From positions 1 through 64,000 of the forward strand of contig CAJULD010000015.1 in assembly GCA_910587505.1 (NCBI GenBank): 64,000 nucleotides of DNA, written 5' to 3'. The DNA comes from an uncultured Oscillospiraceae bacterium (GTDB lineage Bacteria > Bacillota > Clostridia > Oscillospirales > Oscillospiraceae). The notes below the pieces were generated by a model that was not told the origin of the DNA, made no database searches, and saw nothing but the letters and a program-made list of their open reading frames with translations. This document shows positions 44,014 to 52,759 of this stretch, one piece after another. How positions within the stretch are numbered: position 1 is the stretch's first letter; each line of letters starts with the position of its first letter. The position numbers were made by a program, and so were the translations under genes.

Positions 44014-44826
44014 ATGGGGCGCTATGTCAATGAAAAGGCCCTGCGGTATCAGGAGTTTCTTTCCCGGGAGGAGGGCCGGCAGCACCACACCTACCGGGAG
44101 GAGCGAAACCAGTTTGAGCTGCTCCGGGCCGGAGACCCCAGGGCGCTGGAGGCCCGGCAGGCGGCGAAGCGAAACAATCAGCCGGGTACGGTCTCCCTGG
44201 ATCCCCTCCGCAACCTCAAGTATCTGATGGTCACCAACATTGCCTCCTCCTGCCGCGCGGCCATCGAGGGAGGCGTAGATGAGCAGCGGGCCTATCAGAT
44301 CAGCGACCTGTACATTCAGCGAATGGATCTGATGGAGGACCCGAAGGAGATCGAATGCCTGGGGGACGACGCCTTTGCTTTTTATCTCAGGGAGGTCCAG
44401 TCCCTGGGGAAGAAGCGGACCTGCTCCAGACCTGTGGCCCGGTGCCTGGACCACATCTACAACCATCTCCACCAGCCCATTACGCTCCGGGACCTGGCGG
44501 AGCTGTCGGGGCTGAATCCCAGCTACCTCTCCACCCTGTTTAAAGAGGAGATGGGTATGACGGTATCGGACTACATTATGTCCAAAAAGATGGAGGCCGC
44601 CCGGAACATGCTGAAATATTCGGAGTTTTCCTGTTCAGAGATCAGCGCCACTCTGAACTTCAGCTCCCAGAGCCACTTCATCCGGGCCTTCAGGAAATAC
44701 AACGGCGACACGCCCGGTGCCTACCGCAGGAAAAACTCCCGCCTCACCGGCGGGGAGGGCTGCCCGGCCGCGTCGGAGGAAAAACAGGAGGAGAATGCTC
44801 CCCCCGGCAATTCCAATAAAATTTGA
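44014..44826 (+). CDS. AraC-family transcriptional regulator
   Basis: This 270-residue protein has an AraC-type double helix-turn-helix at about residues 140-245: HLHQPITLRDLAELSGLNPSYLSTLFKEEMG and then SEISATLNFSSQSHFIRAFRKYNGDTPGAYR. The N-terminal part lacks a cupin and instead resembles the helical input region of two-component-like AraC proteins (YREERNQFELLRAGD). The C-terminal tail is low complexity. An AAAAGGAGG site precedes the start. No obvious target operon adjoins it. Confidence 0.9.
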   Translation: MGRYVNEKALRYQEFLSREEGRQHHTYREERNQFELLRAGDPRALEARQAAKRNNQPGTVSLDPLRNLKYLMVTNIASSCRAAIEGGVDEQRAYQISDLYIQRMDLMEDPKEIECLGDDAFAFYLREVQSLGKKRTCSRPVARCLDHIYNHLHQPITLRDLAELSGLNPSYLSTLFKEEMGMTVSDYIMSKKMEAARNMLKYSEFSCSEISATLNFSSQSHFIRAFRKYNGDTPGAYRRKNSRLTGGEGCPAASEEKQEENAPPGNSNKI

Positions 44827-44884
44827 AGGATAAGGCGTTGCATAATTCGACAAATTGTGATATGCTTGGAGAAAGGCAATCATT

Positions 44885-45655
44885 TTGTTCCGAAAGAGGG
44901 TGGCAGCGTTGAGCAGCCGGCAGTGTGTGAAATGCGGCAGGCGGTATCCTTCGTCCTACCGGAGATGTCCCTATTGCGCCGGACAGGACCGGCGCAGGCA
45001 GGCGCGGCCCTTCGAGCGGCTGCTGGCCTCCCTTCGGCCCTACCGCTCCCGGATTTTTATTGTGCTCTGGCTGGTTTTTTTCTCCATTGCCGTCATCGGC
45101 TTTTTGGCCACCCGGTGCTCAGACGCCGGAGAGAAACCGCCGGAGACCGTTACGCCGCCGGTCCAGATCACGCCGGAGCCGCTGGCGATATCCCGGACGG
45201 AGGCCTCCCTTACCGAGGGGGAATCGGTGTCCGTATCCGTTACGGGGGGCTTTGACACCCTGATCTGGACGTCCAGCGACAAAAGCGTGGCCACTGTGAA
45301 GAACGGACAGATCACCGCTGTCGGGGCGGGCACGGCCACGGTCACCGCCTCCACCGGCGTGGAATCCGTATCCTGTCAGGTGACGGTGCAGGCCGCGCCG
45401 CCTGCCGTCAAGCTCAATCTTGCCCTGAACCGCACGGATTTCACCCTGCGCGCCAATGACCCGCCCTTTCAGATGAAGGTGCTCATCAGCGGGACCAAAA
45501 CGTCCTACGACGGAGAAGTCGTCTGGACCAGTCGGGATCCGGAGGTTGCCTCCGTCAGCGAGACCGGTCTGGTGGAGCGGGCGGGCCGGGGCACGACCAC
45601 GGTAACGGCGGAGGCCAACGGGCAGGTCCTGGAGTGCGTCGTGCGGGTGCCCTGA
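44885..45655 (+). CDS. Zinc-ribbon, membrane-anchored protein with two Ig-like (BIG2) domains
   Basis: This ~256-residue protein begins with a zinc ribbon (CVKCGRRYPSSYRRCPYC), has one transmembrane helix (IFIVLWLVFFSIAVIGFLA) and ends with two bacterial Ig-like domains (WTSSDKSVATVKNGQITAVGAGTATVT; WTSRDPEVASVSETGLVERAGRGTTTVT) outside the cell. Both possible starts are TTG, at 44885 or at 44909; the latter has GAGGGTGG before it and begins just before the zinc ribbon. Function is unknown; surface attachment or wall binding is suggested by the Ig-like domains. Confidence 0.8.
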   Translation: MFRKRVAALSSRQCVKCGRRYPSSYRRCPYCAGQDRRRQARPFERLLASLRPYRSRIFIVLWLVFFSIAVIGFLATRCSDAGEKPPETVTPPVQITPEPLAISRTEASLTEGESVSVSVTGGFDTLIWTSSDKSVATVKNGQITAVGAGTATVTASTGVESVSCQVTVQAAPPAVKLNLALNRTDFTLRANDPPFQMKVLISGTKTSYDGEVVWTSRDPEVASVSETGLVERAGRGTTTVTAEANGQVLECVVRVP

Positions 45656-45678
45656 TGCCGGCCGCATGAGAAATACGG

Positions 45679-45715
45679 AAGAAGCGCTTCCCCGCTCGTG
45701 GAAGCGCTTCTTTGC
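45679..45715 (+). terminator. Terminator after the BIG2 protein gene
   Basis: AAGAAGCGCTTCC (45679-45691) pairs with GGAAGCGCTTCTT (45700-45712), ending in a T run. Confidence 0.85.
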
Positions 45716-45751
45716 TGTTCCTGTTTATAAAAATACCAGTTCGGAATTGTG

Positions 45752-45804
45752 TTCCGGCCCGTTTTCCCGTCAATCTGCGCACTTCGCCTTTTGGTACAGC
45801 TTCT
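45752..45804 (+). repeat. 163-bp dispersed repeat, partial copy D
   Basis: Only the right third is present, ending CGCCTTTTGGTACAGCTTCT (45785-45804), with a small deletion compared with copies B and C. It lies just beyond the 3' end of the PucR-type regulator gene. Confidence 0.8.
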
Positions 45805-45828
45805 AAAAGTGGGAATGATGGAAAAGCG

Positions 45829-47367
45829 CTATTCCTCCTCCTCCGCCATGAAAAAGGACAGCTGGAGATAGACTCTGGCGGTCTCATCGTCCAGATTGAT
45901 TCTGGTCAGGGAGAATATCTTCTCCAGCCGGTAGAGCAGGGTGGTGCGGTGGATGATGAGGGCGGCGGCAGTCCGGGGGATGCTGCGCTCGTTCTGAAGG
46001 AAGGTTTTCAGCGTGACAAAATACTGGCTTCCATGCTCCTGGTCATACCGCCGCAGGAGCCGGGGAACCGGGGCCAGGTACAGGGGAAGGGGGGTGGGCG
46101 TTTCCACCCGGGAGAGCAGGTACTCCAGCGCGCAGCTGTCGAAGCTCATGCACCACTGGTGGCTGCGCAGCCGGAAGACCCGGTCCATGGCGTAGTTGGC
46201 CTGGACATAGGCGGTGTTCAGGTGGAACACGCTCTCCACCGGCAGGGAGACGCCCGCGTACATGAGACTGTCCCGGAGAAAGGGAGCCAGCTTCGAGCGG
46301 AAGGAGGCCGGGTCCAGCCTCGCCTCGTCCAGGTCCGCCACCATGCACAGCTCCTGCTCATAAAAGAGGATGAACGTTCCGGCAAAGGCTTCGGAGAGGC
46401 TGCTCCGCAGGACGCTGCTGCTGGTGATGTCGTTCTCCCCGCTCTGAGTTTGCAGCGTGGCCAGCAGGAAACGGCCCCTTTCGCGCCAGCCCAGGGTGGT
46501 GAGAAGGATCCGCAGGTCCCGCCGGTCCGCCTCGCCGGTGGAGATCAGGCCCCGGAGGGTACTGACCAGGTTCCGGCGGTTCTGCCGGGCGCTCATGTCC
46601 TCCCGGCGCAGGATCATCAGCACATAGTCCGCCAGATATTCCACCACCAGCCTGTCCCCCGGACGGAGGGGCGCGTGCAGCTCGTTGACCAGCAGCCGGG
46701 CCCGGTAGTAGTTCAGATCCCATATGTTGACGTACAGCGAGCGCATGTGATAGGGATACTGGCTCGTATCCCAGATGGCGGCCTTCTTCTGGCGCAGGGT
46801 GTCCCGGTAGCCCTCGCTGAACTTGAAATCCTCCACCAGCCACAGAGGGATGAAGTACTTTCCCGTCTCCTGATTGTATTCCAGCTCCAGCATGCCCTCC
46901 ACGTGGCAGGGCAGCGCCAGAATGACGAAGACGCTGTCGTGGATGTAGACCGGGTTTTGCAGGTAGACCATGGCGGCGGCGCAGAGGTCGTTCAGGCTGC
47001 CGTGATGTCCGACGATCCAGTTGAGCTCCGCTTCAAAGTCCCGGAAGCGCTGGAAAATGCGCAGCACCTCGTTGACCGTCTCCACAAATTCCCGGCCGTG
47101 GACGCAGATGTGTTCCGCCTGCCCCGGCCGGTCGCCCAGGGACAGGTACGGGTATTGATCCCAGGGGAACCCGCCGCACTCCGGCGGCAGGAGGTAGAGC
47201 ACTCCGGGCCGGGGGACCTCTCCGGCGGCAAAGGCGCGGCAGCTGTAAAACCGGGCCTGATCCCCGGTCTGTATTGTGAAGTCCCACAGCCTGTCGTCCA
47301 GCTCGTCGGCGATCATCTGAAGGGACAGCGCCATCTGGCGGCGGGGCATGTCAGAAGTTTTGCGCAT
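45829..47367 (-). CDS. PucR-family transcriptional regulator of the demethylase cluster
   Basis: This 512-residue regulator ends in the PucR helix-turn-helix: YFVTLKTFLQNERSIPRTAAALIIHRTTLLYRLEKIFSL. The middle resembles the CdaR/GGDEF-like domain and the N-terminus is a sensory region. A GGGAGGT site precedes the start. It is divergent from the transporter that opens the methyltransferase cluster and is its probable substrate-responsive activator. It has the same build as the regulator at 14508. Confidence 0.87.
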   Translation of the reverse strand: MRKTSDMPRRQMALSLQMIADELDDRLWDFTIQTGDQARFYSCRAFAAGEVPRPGVLYLLPPECGGFPWDQYPYLSLGDRPGQAEHICVHGREFVETVNEVLRIFQRFRDFEAELNWIVGHHGSLNDLCAAAMVYLQNPVYIHDSVFVILALPCHVEGMLELEYNQETGKYFIPLWLVEDFKFSEGYRDTLRQKKAAIWDTSQYPYHMRSLYVNIWDLNYYRARLLVNELHAPLRPGDRLVVEYLADYVLMILRREDMSARQNRRNLVSTLRGLISTGEADRRDLRILLTTLGWRERGRFLLATLQTQSGENDITSSSVLRSSLSEAFAGTFILFYEQELCMVADLDEARLDPASFRSKLAPFLRDSLMYAGVSLPVESVFHLNTAYVQANYAMDRVFRLRSHQWCMSFDSCALEYLLSRVETPTPLPLYLAPVPRLLRRYDQEHGSQYFVTLKTFLQNERSIPRTAAALIIHRTTLLYRLEKIFSLTRINLDDETARVYLQLSFFMAEEEE

Positions 47368-47870
47368 AGGGGCAGGACCTCCCTGGAAGAAATCGTGCTC
47401 TCATGAGCTCAGGAACAGTATATCCTCATTTTTGCGGAAATGGAAGAGGGGAATCCTGCAAATTAGAGGAAAATTTATCGTGAAGTTTTGTGCTGATTGA
47501 CAAATAAGAGGAAAAAGGATAGGATACGATTAGGCAAAAAGTTCAAAAACGTCAAAAAATTGTCAATGCGGCGTCTGCCGTCTCGACAGCAAAAACGACG
47601 AAAGCGTCCCGCGGACGCCACGGGGCGGCCGGTCCGGCGGGACCAGTTTCTGTGATCGACCGCGCCCGGAACCTGTATTTGGAGGCGGGGGATACCGGAT
47701 TGGCAGAAGGTTATGTTGCCAGTCAAGACAAATTTTCGCAGGCATCCTGACGGATGACAGGAAAATTTAACGTGGAGCGGCGGCAAAAGCGCCGCCACGG
47801 CGGTGTTCAACGCCTGTGAGTGCAGGTTCTCAGGCGCGGTGATTAAATTTTTTTATCGGGGGAGAAATCA
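47368..47870. other. Long divergent regulatory region with ~340-base leader
   Basis: No gene is seen in this 503-bp stretch. A promoter for the transporter lies at 47497-47525, leaving a leader of about 340 bases with several GC-rich hairpins (for example GGCGGC/GCCGCC near 47783-47800). I looked for a cobalamin riboswitch and did not find its conserved box. Confidence 0.6.
47497..47525 (+). promoter_or_regulatory. Promoter of the demethylase cluster
   Basis: TTGACA and TAGGAT separated by 17 bases, facing the transporter gene. Confidence 0.65.
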
Positions 47871-49256
47871 ATGGAGAAAACCACAAAGAAAGAGCCCAAG
47901 AGGCTGTCATCCGCGCTGAGGAATTTCTTCGGCGTCGGCGACGCCGGGTTCGTCCTCATGAGCAACATCGAGACCTTCTATTTCATGAACTTCCTGACGG
48001 GCCTGGGCGGCTTCACGCCTGTCATCGCCGGCCTCATCAACTCCGTGTTTTCCACGGTGGACGCCTGCCTGTCCTGGATCTACGGAGGCATCCTCAACGG
48101 CACCAGGGCCAAGAAGTGGGGGCGCTACCGCTCCTGGCTGATCCTGACGCCCTGGATCGTGCCTTTCCTCTTCGCCTTCCAGTTCATCCGCATCAGTGAC
48201 AACGAAATGGTGTCTGCGGTGGTCATCATTGCCGCCGCTATCATCTCCCACGTGGTGTGGAACATCGGCTACGTGGCCAACGCCACCCTGGTCAGCGTCG
48301 TCGGCAAGACCCCGGAGGACAAGGCCACCCTGTCTTCCTCCCGCGCCACCTGGAACAACATCGGCGGCCTGCTGTTCTCCTACCTGGGCCTGCCCTTCGC
48401 CACTCTGCTGGCCGGTTTCGTGGGCGAGAGGAACCAGTTCGCCGCCGCCGCCTTCTGCCTGGGCATCCTGATGGCCCTTGGCTACTTTGCCCACTTCAAG
48501 ATGACCGACGGCTACGAGGAGATCGAGGACGCCAGTCACGCCAGGGCCGCTCAGACCAACAAGACCAGCATCCCCGAGATGTTCCGGTCCCTCTTCCAGA
48601 ATCCCCAGCTGCTGATCCTCATGATCGCGGACCTGGCCAAGTGGTGCGTGAAGTTCGTCACCGCCGCCTCCGCCATCTACTACTTCCGCGACGCCATGGG
48701 CAACCCCGGCTACATGACCACCTATACGCTCACCATCGCCATCGGCGCCATCATCGGAGCCTATGTGGTCCGCTTCCTGGTGCAGAAGTTTGACGCCCGC
48801 ACCATCACCATCGGCGCGTACATCGGCATGACCGTGTTCCTGTTCCTCATCTACATCTTCTACTCCAACGCCTATCTGGTCATCGCTCTGATGACCATCG
48901 CCCAGTTCTTCTACGGCATGGCCTTCGCCTCCTCCCCGGCCCTGTACGCCGACACCGTGGTCTACGCCACCTGGAAGACCGGCAAGAATGCCGCCGGCTG
49001 GATCATGGGTCTGCAGAACCTGCCTCTGAAGGTAGGCGTGTTCCTCCGGGGCGTCATCCTGGCCGCCTGCCTGAGCACCGTGGGCTGGCAGTCCGGCGTT
49101 GTGCTGGAGGGCGCTGCCCGTCAGGGCATGACCGTGGCCTTCGCCCTGGTCCCCGCCATCTTCTGCGCCGCCGGCGCGCTGCTGCTGATCTTCGGCTACC
49201 GCCTGACCAGAGAGCGTATCGCCAAGTACCAGGCCGAGATCGACGCCAGGAACTGA
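47871..49256 (+). CDS. GPH-type (MFS_2) cation symporter
   Basis: This 461-residue protein with about 12 transmembrane helices belongs to the glycoside-pentoside-hexuronide symporter group of the MFS: FFGVGDAGFVLMSNIETFYFMNFL, then the loop GTRAKKWGRYRSWL and a central hydrophilic loop (about 205-225). GGGGGAG precedes the start. As first gene of the cluster it probably imports the methylated substrate, which may be glycosylated; sequence does not reveal which compound. Confidence 0.87.
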   Translation: MEKTTKKEPKRLSSALRNFFGVGDAGFVLMSNIETFYFMNFLTGLGGFTPVIAGLINSVFSTVDACLSWIYGGILNGTRAKKWGRYRSWLILTPWIVPFLFAFQFIRISDNEMVSAVVIIAAAIISHVVWNIGYVANATLVSVVGKTPEDKATLSSSRATWNNIGGLLFSYLGLPFATLLAGFVGERNQFAAAAFCLGILMALGYFAHFKMTDGYEEIEDASHARAAQTNKTSIPEMFRSLFQNPQLLILMIADLAKWCVKFVTAASAIYYFRDAMGNPGYMTTYTLTIAIGAIIGAYVVRFLVQKFDARTITIGAYIGMTVFLFLIYIFYSNAYLVIALMTIAQFFYGMAFASSPALYADTVVYATWKTGKNAAGWIMGLQNLPLKVGVFLRGVILAACLSTVGWQSGVVLEGAARQGMTVAFALVPAIFCAAGALLLIFGYRLTRERIAKYQAEIDARN

Positions 49257-49263
49257 CATACCA

Positions 49264-50034
49264 TTGAACGCAGAAAAATATTTAGCCCGGCTTCACGCGT
49301 CCCGGCCCTCCGCCCCTACGGCGGAGGCGCTGCGGGCGCTGACCCGGGCTCATCTGGAGCAGGTCCCCTTTGAGAACCTGGAGATCTTCCGTCAGCGCCG
49401 CTGTCCCTCCCTGGAGCCGGAGGATCTTTTCCGCAAGGTGGTGGAGGAGCATCGGGGCGGGTACTGCTTTGAGCTGAACAGGCTTTTCTACCTGCTGCTG
49501 CGGGAGCTGGGCTACGACTGCTACTGCGCCGCCGCCCGGATTCTCTACCGGCGAACGGACCCCCGGCCCCTGTCTCACCGGGTCATCGTGGTGAATACGG
49601 CGGACGACGGCCGGTGGCTGTGCGACGTGGGCTATGGCGGTCCGGGGCCCAAAGGGGCGCTGCGCATGGCTCCCGGAGAGCAGAACGTGGCGGGGGAGAC
49701 CTTCGACCTGCGGGAGGAGGACGGCGTGACGGCGGTGTACCGTCACGACCCGGACGGAGCGCACAGGCTTATGGCCTTCCGGGACGAGGCCGCCATGGAG
49801 GTGGACTTCGACGTGCTCAACGGCTATTTCGGCTATCACCCCGGGTCCATCTTCACCCGGAAGCTGGTGGTCTACCGCTGCACGGAGGACGGTCTGGCCT
49901 CCTTGGTGGCGGAGCAGTTCACCCTCACCCGGCAGGGGGAGACGGTGGAAACGCGTCAAATTTCCGGCGAGGCGGAGCTCGCCTCCGTTCTGGCGGACAG
50001 CTTCGGTCTTGTGCTGCCCCCCTGCGCCGGATAA
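49264..50034 (+). CDS. Arylamine N-acetyltransferase
   Basis: This 256-residue NAT-family enzyme transfers acetyl from acetyl-CoA to aromatic amines, hydrazines or similar nucleophiles. The Cys-His-Asp triad is intact: Cys68 in RGGYCFELN, His105 in LSHRVIVV and Asp121 in CDVGYGG. Length is normal. The TTG start follows the transporter stop by 7 bases, and the next gene follows after 16 bases, so it is part of the methyltransferase operon. That is an unusual place for a NAT and suggests an aromatic substrate for the pathway. Confidence 0.92.
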   Translation: MNAEKYLARLHASRPSAPTAEALRALTRAHLEQVPFENLEIFRQRRCPSLEPEDLFRKVVEEHRGGYCFELNRLFYLLLRELGYDCYCAAARILYRRTDPRPLSHRVIVVNTADDGRWLCDVGYGGPGPKGALRMAPGEQNVAGETFDLREEDGVTAVYRHDPDGAHRLMAFRDEAAMEVDFDVLNGYFGYHPGSIFTRKLVVYRCTEDGLASLVAEQFTLTRQGETVETRQISGEAELASVLADSFGLVLPPCAG

Positions 50035-50050
50035 AATAGGAGGATAAAGC

Positions 50051-50860
50051 ATGATTATTATCGGCGAAAAGATCAACGGCTCCATCCCGGCCGTAGCGGA
50101 TGCCATCGCCCGCAGGGACAGTGAATTCATCAAGGAGCGGGCAAGGCTCCAGACGGAGGCGGGAGCGACCTTCATCGACTGCTGCGCCTCCGTGCCGGAA
50201 GCGGAAGAGGTGGAGACTCTCCACTGGATGATCGACTGCATCCAGTCCGCCACCGATCTTCCCATCAGCGTGGACAGCCCCAGCGCCGACGTGCTGGTGC
50301 AGGCATATCAGTTCTGCAAAAAGCCGGGCCTGTTCAACTCCGTCTCCGGCGAAGGGGACAAGATCGACAAGATCTTCCCCATCATGGCCGCCAATCCCGG
50401 CTGGGAGGTTATCGCCCTGCTCAGCGATGATACCGGCATCCCCAGGAGCGCCGCCGACCGGCTGAAGGTCTTCGATAAGATCATGGCCAAAGCCAGGGAG
50501 TACGGCATTTCTCCCAACCGCATTCACATCGACCCCCTGGTGGAGATGCTCTGCACCTCGGAGAACGGCATCGAGACCAACACGGAGGTCATTTCCACCG
50601 TCCGGGAGAAGTATCCCTCCATCCACATCACCGCCGCCGTCAGCAACATTTCCTTCAACCTGCCGGTGCGGAAAATGATTAACTTCGGCTTCACCGTCCT
50701 GGCCATGAACAGCGGTCTGGACAGTGCGATCCTGGACCCCACAAACCGGGATCTCATGGGCCTGATCTATGCCACCGAGGCGCTGCTGGGTCTTGACGAT
50801 TACTGCATGGAGTATATCAGCGCCTACCGCGAGGGCCTGTTTGGGCCGGTGAAGAACTGA
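50051..50860 (+). CDS. Methyltetrahydrofolate:corrinoid methyltransferase (MT2)
   Basis: This 269-residue TIM-barrel protein of the pterin-binding (AcsE/MtrH/MetH-folate domain) family moves a methyl group between a corrinoid protein and tetrahydrofolate. MIIIGEKINGSIPAVADAIARRD, GATFIDCCAS, ISVDSPSADV, FNSVSGEGDK and AVSNISFNLPVRKMINFGF match the folate-binding barrel. AGGAGG precedes the start. In three-component O-demethylases this enzyme (as OdmD or MtvA) passes the methyl group to tetrahydrofolate. Confidence 0.9.
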   Translation: MIIIGEKINGSIPAVADAIARRDSEFIKERARLQTEAGATFIDCCASVPEAEEVETLHWMIDCIQSATDLPISVDSPSADVLVQAYQFCKKPGLFNSVSGEGDKIDKIFPIMAANPGWEVIALLSDDTGIPRSAADRLKVFDKIMAKAREYGISPNRIHIDPLVEMLCTSENGIETNTEVISTVREKYPSIHITAAVSNISFNLPVRKMINFGFTVLAMNSGLDSAILDPTNRDLMGLIYATEALLGLDDYCMEYISAYREGLFGPVKN

Positions 50861-50945
50861 TACTTTTTCCTGGAAGAAAAAGCATCCGGAAAGAACTTCC
50901 CCCGCTTTTCCCTGAAAGAAAAGGCGGCGGAGTCCAACATGTTTT
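50861..50945 (+). repeat. Gene-end repeat variant after MT2
   Basis: CTTTTTCCTGGAAGAAAAAG and GCTTTTCCCTGAAAGAAAAG, each a small hairpin, are two variants of the unit also seen after the flavoprotein gene and near 36.5 and 41.2 kb. They may lower readthrough between MT2 and the corrinoid protein. Confidence 0.55.
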
Positions 50946-51029
50946 ATCTCAGCAGTGCTTCCCCTCGGGAAGCGCAGATCCCCAAAGTGAGCCGGTATGA
51001 AAAACAATTTTATTAGGAGGTATATCAAA

Positions 51030-51665
51030 ATGTCTGTTCTGCAAGAGCTGTCCCTGAATGTGGAGAAGGGCAAGAGAAAGCTGGTTCCCGGTCTGGTGCA
51101 GCAGGCCCTGGACGAGGGCATTGATCCCAATGTCATCCTCAACGAGGGCATGATTGACGCCATGGGCCGCGTGGGCGAGGCTTTCCGCGACGGCAAGATC
51201 TTCGTCCCCGAGATGCTCATCGCCGCCAAGGCCATGCAGGCCGGTGTGGCCACCCTGAAGCCCGCTCTGGCCGCCGGTGGCGCAGTCAGCCGCGGCACGA
51301 TCATTCTGGGCACCGTGGCGGGCGACCTTCACGACATCGGCAAGAACCTGGTGGGCATGATGCTGGAGTCCGCCGGCTTTGAAGTCATCGACCTGGGCGT
51401 GGACGTGGCCGACGAGACGTTCTTGGAGACCTATGACAAGAATCCCGAGACCAGGATCATCTGCCTGTCCGCTCTGCTGACTACCACCATGCCCGCCATG
51501 CGCTCCGCCGTGGCGAAGATTAACGCCGCTCCTTGGCGCAGCAAGGTGAAGGTCATGGTGGGCGGCGCCCCCATTACCCAGGCGTTCTGCGACGAGATCG
51601 GCGCAGATTGCTACACCGCCGACGCCGCTTCCGCTGCCGAGGCCGCCAAGAAGCTGGCCGAGTAA
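51030..51665 (+). CDS. Corrinoid protein of the methyltransferase system
   Basis: This 211-residue protein has the helical cap domain (about 1-85) and the B12-binding Rossmann domain with DLHDIGKNLV; His101 would be the lower cobalt ligand, followed by the VMVGGAPIT block. It carries the methyl group between the two methyltransferases. The start at 51030 has an AGGAGGTAT site; the frame upstream to 50997 does not. A very strong ribosome site suggests high expression, as expected for the carrier. Confidence 0.94.
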   Translation: MSVLQELSLNVEKGKRKLVPGLVQQALDEGIDPNVILNEGMIDAMGRVGEAFRDGKIFVPEMLIAAKAMQAGVATLKPALAAGGAVSRGTIILGTVAGDLHDIGKNLVGMMLESAGFEVIDLGVDVADETFLETYDKNPETRIICLSALLTTTMPAMRSAVAKINAAPWRSKVKVMVGGAPITQAFCDEIGADCYTADAASAAEAAKKLAE

Positions 51666-51691
51666 GGGAAAGAAAAGGAGAAGAAAACGAT

Positions 51692-52681
51692 ATGCTGACC
51701 AAACGTCAAAACCTGCTGGAGACCATCCGGGGCGGGAACCCCGACCGCTTTGTCAAGCAGTACGAGGCTTTCGCCATGATTATCGGCTCTCCCTTCGGTA
51801 AGCGCAACCCCAACCCGAAGTATGGCGAGCTGAACGTGGTCAATGCCTGGGGCGTGACCAAGTCCTATCCCGTGGGGACTCCCGGCGCGTTCCCCGTACA
51901 TACGCCCGACAAGATCGTCATCAAGGACATCGAGAACTGGCGGGACTACGTGAAGGTGCCTCAGGTGGTCTATGACGCCGAGGAGTGGGAGCCCTTCATC
52001 GCCATGGCAGAGAAGGTGGACCGGAAGGAGCAGTTTGTCACGCCCTTCTTCGCCCCCGGCGTTTTTGAGCAGTGCCACTACCTCATGGAGATCCAGAACT
52101 GCCTGATGGCCTTCTACGAGAACCCCGACGAGATGCACGAGCTCATCGACTGCATCACCGAGTTCGAGCTGGACTACGCCCGGGAGCTGTGCAAGTATGT
52201 CAAGCCCGACGCCATGTTCCACCACGACGACTGGGGTACCCAGATCTCCACCTTTATGTCTCCCGACATGTTCCGGGAGTTCATCAAGCCCGCCTATGAG
52301 AAGATCTACGGCTACTACAAGAGCCACGGCGTGGAGCTCATCATCCATCACTCCGACTCCTTTGCCGCCACCCTGGTGCCCGACATGATCGACCTGGGCA
52401 TCGACATCTGGCAGGGCGTCATGACCACCAACAACATCCCCGAGCTCATCAGTCAGTACGGCGGCAAGATTTCCTTCATGGGTGGCATCGACTCCGCCAG
52501 TGTGGACTATGAGGGCTGGACTCAGGATGTCGTCGCCAGGGAAGTGGAGTGGGCCTGCACCGAGTGCGGCAAGCTGTACTTCATCCCCAACGCCTCTCAG
52601 GGCCTGCCCGTGAGCACCTTTCCCGGTGTTTATGAGGCTCTGGACGTGGAAATCGACAGGTGCTCCAAAAAGTTTTTCTGA
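51692..52681 (+). CDS. Uroporphyrinogen decarboxylase-type substrate methyltransferase (MT1)
   Basis: This 329-residue protein belongs to the UROD-fold methyltransferase group (MtaA/MtbA, MtvB/OdmB). It has AMFHHDDWGTQISTFMSPDMFREFIKPAYEKI, then ELIIHHSDSF and the MGGIDSASVDYEG block near the C-terminus. The start follows AAAAGGAGAAG, 26 bases after the corrinoid gene. It is the likely substrate-specific part that removes a methyl group from an aryl methyl ether or similar compound and puts it on the corrinoid protein. The substrate is not visible. Confidence 0.9.
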   Translation: MLTKRQNLLETIRGGNPDRFVKQYEAFAMIIGSPFGKRNPNPKYGELNVVNAWGVTKSYPVGTPGAFPVHTPDKIVIKDIENWRDYVKVPQVVYDAEEWEPFIAMAEKVDRKEQFVTPFFAPGVFEQCHYLMEIQNCLMAFYENPDEMHELIDCITEFELDYARELCKYVKPDAMFHHDDWGTQISTFMSPDMFREFIKPAYEKIYGYYKSHGVELIIHHSDSFAATLVPDMIDLGIDIWQGVMTTNNIPELISQYGGKISFMGGIDSASVDYEGWTQDVVAREVEWACTECGKLYFIPNASQGLPVSTFPGVYEALDVEIDRCSKKFF

Positions 52682-52705
52682 TCCAATTATCTGAATGAAG
52701 CCGAG

Positions 52706-52738
52706 ACAGGGAAACCGGGTATCCGGTTTCCCTGTACT
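52706..52738 (+). terminator. Stem-loop between MT1 and the flavoprotein gene
   Basis: ACAGGGAAACCGG (52706-52718) pairs with CCGGTTTCCCTGT (52723-52735). There is no long T run; it may attenuate transcription or protect the mRNA 3' end. Confidence 0.55.
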
Positions 52739-52759
52739 CAAATGGGAGGAATCAACAAA

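Noticed and set aside
47526..47870. Cobalamin riboswitch before the corrinoid cluster
   Set aside because: Expected from context, but the GCCACTG-type B12 box and the other conserved segments are not there.
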